Of a stretch of DNA of 64,000 nucleotides, positions 62,652 to 64,000 are shown piece after piece. The notes beneath the pieces are model-generated. The model did not search any database. It worked only from the letters and a program-made list of their open reading frames with translations, and was not told the origin of the DNA. The DNA lies in assembly GCF_016765775.1 (NCBI RefSeq), contig NZ_JAESVN010000001.1, positions 558,001 to 622,000 on the forward strand, read 5' to 3'. A program made the translations under genes and the position numbers. Each line of letters opens with the position of its first letter. Within the stretch, counting starts at the first letter, position 1. The DNA is from Szabonella alba. GTDB lineage: Bacteria > Pseudomonadota > Alphaproteobacteria > Rhodobacterales > Rhodobacteraceae.

Positions 62652-64000
62652 ATGGCCAAGAAAACCGCAGCGGAACTGAAGGAAGAGGCTTCGGCGCTGA
62701 GCGACCTGATTGTTCAGGGCCGCAAACGGGCGATGAATTACGCGCTTGTCATGGGCAAGGAAGGCTGCGCGCTTGAGGCGCATCCGACCAAGGGGCCGGA
62801 TGTGATGTGGCGGCAGGCCAAGGTGGCGGCGGGCGGGACGCGCGGCACGCAGGGCGTGATGAATGTCTCGGGCAAGCTGATTGAGCTGAATTGCGAGACC
62901 GAGGATTTCCCCGGTACATTGCCGAAATTGTTCAAGCGCCACCTGAAGGAACGCGGCCTGTCCTTCAAGGTCGTGATGATCCTGCCAAACGGGTCCCGTC
63001 TGGATGACGGCGAGGATGAGGGCGAGGGCACGCAGCAGGAAGACAGCACCGATACCGGCAGCCTGCCGGAAACCGAACCCGGCGGCACGCTGACCGAAGC
63101 CCCGCCCGAGGCTCCGCCCGAAGCACCCGCCCAGACCGATCCGATGGCGGAGCTGTCCCAGAGGCTGCGTGATCTGGTCGGCAAGGTCCGTGCGTTGGGC
63201 ACATCCGGCGGATCTGCGGCCGAGAAACTGGGCAAGGGCTTGCAGGCGGCAGCGTCAGAAATCAAATCGGGCAATGCCGACCGGGCGCGGATGCTCTTGG
63301 ATGCGGTCGCGAAATCGCTGGGCGATCTGCGCGGCGACGGTCCTCCGCCTCCGCCGCCTCCGCCATCGGGAAGCACCACACCCGAGGTCGATACCGATGA
63401 ATTGCGCCGTCAGTTGCAGACGGAATTCGACGGGCTGGCGAAGAATCTTGAAACCCTGCGCCAAAAGGCGACGAAAGAGGTTTCGGGCAAGGTCGGGCAA
63501 CTGGCCACAATGTTCGGCACCCTGCTGGGGCAGGGCGATCTGAAAAAGGCGGCCGGTGTGCTCAAGCTGCTGGGCACCACGCTGACCTCGGAACTGTCGA
63601 AGCTGGCCGAAACGACCGGCGGCAAGGTCGAGGATGCGCCCGGGACCAATCCCAATGCGATGATCGCCGAACATGGCAAGCTGAGCGTCAAGGAACGTGC
63701 GGCCCTTCTGGACATGTCCAAACGCGATCCGGCGCAGTTTGCGGCGGCCGCAGGCGCGCTGGCGGCGATGGACAAGGATGGCGTGGTCGATATCACGCCC
63801 GAGGCGCGGCGTCTGGCGCTGGCGGATCTTGAGACTGCCCGCAAGCAGGAGGAAGCGCATCGCAAGGCGCTGGCCGAAGCGGAAAAGGAACTGGCCGTTT
63901 TCGCAGGCGATACGCCGATCCCCGGCTCTCTCTGGGAAACCGCGCATACCGCCGCCGAACAGGCGAACAAGGCGTTCCGCGACTTCGCGGCTGCGGTCAA
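62652..64000 (+). CDS. large multidomain protein of unknown function, 5' part
   Basis: From the ATG at 62652 (GAGGGGG upstream) the frame stays open for at least 449 codons to the window end. Residues 1 to about 115 are a compact basic domain (MAKKTAAELKEEASALSDLI, RKRAMNYALVMGKEGCALEA, WRQAKVAAGGTRGTQGVMNV). An acidic Glu/Pro-rich linker follows (about 118-165), then helical stretches, an eight-proline run near residues 231-238, more helices and a short Asp-rich MDKDGVVDITPE loop. No signal peptide or membrane segment is seen. I do not recognise any family. Codon use matches the neighbours. Frames on the opposite strand are shadows of its GC3 bias. Confidence 0.75.
   Translation, partial: MAKKTAAELKEEASALSDLIVQGRKRAMNYALVMGKEGCALEAHPTKGPDVMWRQAKVAAGGTRGTQGVMNVSGKLIELNCETEDFPGTLPKLFKRHLKERGLSFKVVMILPNGSRLDDGEDEGEGTQQEDSTDTGSLPETEPGGTLTEAPPEAPPEAPAQTDPMAELSQRLRDLVGKVRALGTSGGSAAEKLGKGLQAAASEIKSGNADRARMLLDAVAKSLGDLRGDGPPPPPPPPSGSTTPEVDTDELRRQLQTEFDGLAKNLETLRQKATKEVSGKVGQLATMFGTLLGQGDLKKAAGVLKLLGTTLTSELSKLAETTGGKVEDAPGTNPNAMIAEHGKLSVKERAALLDMSKRDPAQFAAAAGALAAMDKDGVVDITPEARRLALADLETARKQEEAHRKALAEAEKELAVFAGDTPIPGSLWETAHTAAEQANKAFRDFAAAV

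Noticed and set aside
62738..64000. Three overlapping minus-strand frames (about 210-230 codons) at the right edge
   Set aside because: The plus-strand frame from 62652 has a proper start and coherent domain-like composition throughout; the minus-strand products are Ser/Arg/Ala-rich shadows.

Overview
The window is a high-GC stretch of an alphaproteobacterial chromosome, most likely from a member of the Rhodobacteraceae/Paracoccaceae. The indicators are the beta-hydroxyaspartate (bhc) gene set known from Paracoccus, gcrA followed by argD and argF, a TTAA-N7-TTAAC (CtrA-type) site, phosphatidylcholine synthase, UbiK, a DUF1150/Hsp20 pair, an Lrp regulator divergent from trxB, and an RNase P RNA with a perfect 12-bp P1 helix. 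Genus cannot be decided from the sequence alone. No tRNA, rRNA, CRISPR array, insertion sequence or prophage was seen. Almost all space is coding, and several operons are joined by 4-nt stop/start overlaps.

Left part (1-9505): glyoxylate and purine catabolism. The 3' end of bhcB, then bhcC and bhcD, encode three steps of the beta-hydroxyaspartate cycle, which turns two glyoxylate into oxaloacetate. After a VOC-fold protein and a divergent GAPDH comes an ureide pathway block: xanthine/urate permease, ureidoglycolate lyase, ureidoglycine aminohydrolase and a fused allantoinase-OHCU decarboxylase on the minus strand, facing hydroxyisourate hydrolase on the plus strand. Ureide breakdown ends in glyoxylate, so this block can feed the bhc cycle next door. 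No urate oxidase is present here.

Middle-left (9557-31584): housekeeping and cell cycle. Lrp/trxB, a redoxin-dioxygenase fusion, DUF1150/Hsp20, YdcH, rnpB and an amidase, an excalibur-type lipoprotein, gatCA with an unassigned structured small RNA upstream, pgeF-midA-lgt, ubiK, a sugar transferase, a ParA-like ATPase, gcrA, argD-argF, an MFS carrier, hrpB and a DUF3108 protein.

Middle (31744-47781): meaB, a large beta-helix protein, a HugZ-like flavoprotein and a SulP carrier precede an acetate block. That block holds acs overlapping adk, a DUF4212 small subunit with its sodium:solute symporter, a cNMP/CBS/DUF294 nucleotidyltransferase-like protein, a membrane protein of unknown function, a receiver-only response regulator, and a membrane protein built like a histidine kinase whose phospho-acceptor His is an Asp and whose C-terminus is an intact DEDDh exonuclease. 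I regard this as the most promising poorly described system in the window.

Right part (47892-64000): truA, the YcjX/DUF697 pair, an FAD monooxygenase, ileS (with a compositionally foreign segment in its editing domain), pcs, DUF484-xerC, a transaldolase-family gene with a one-base frameshift in a C run, priA, msrB-msrA, and the start of a large unrecognised protein that runs off the right edge. A family of GC-rich dispersed intergenic repeats (T-rich run, AAATATCC-like core, G-rich hairpin) occurs at eight places.
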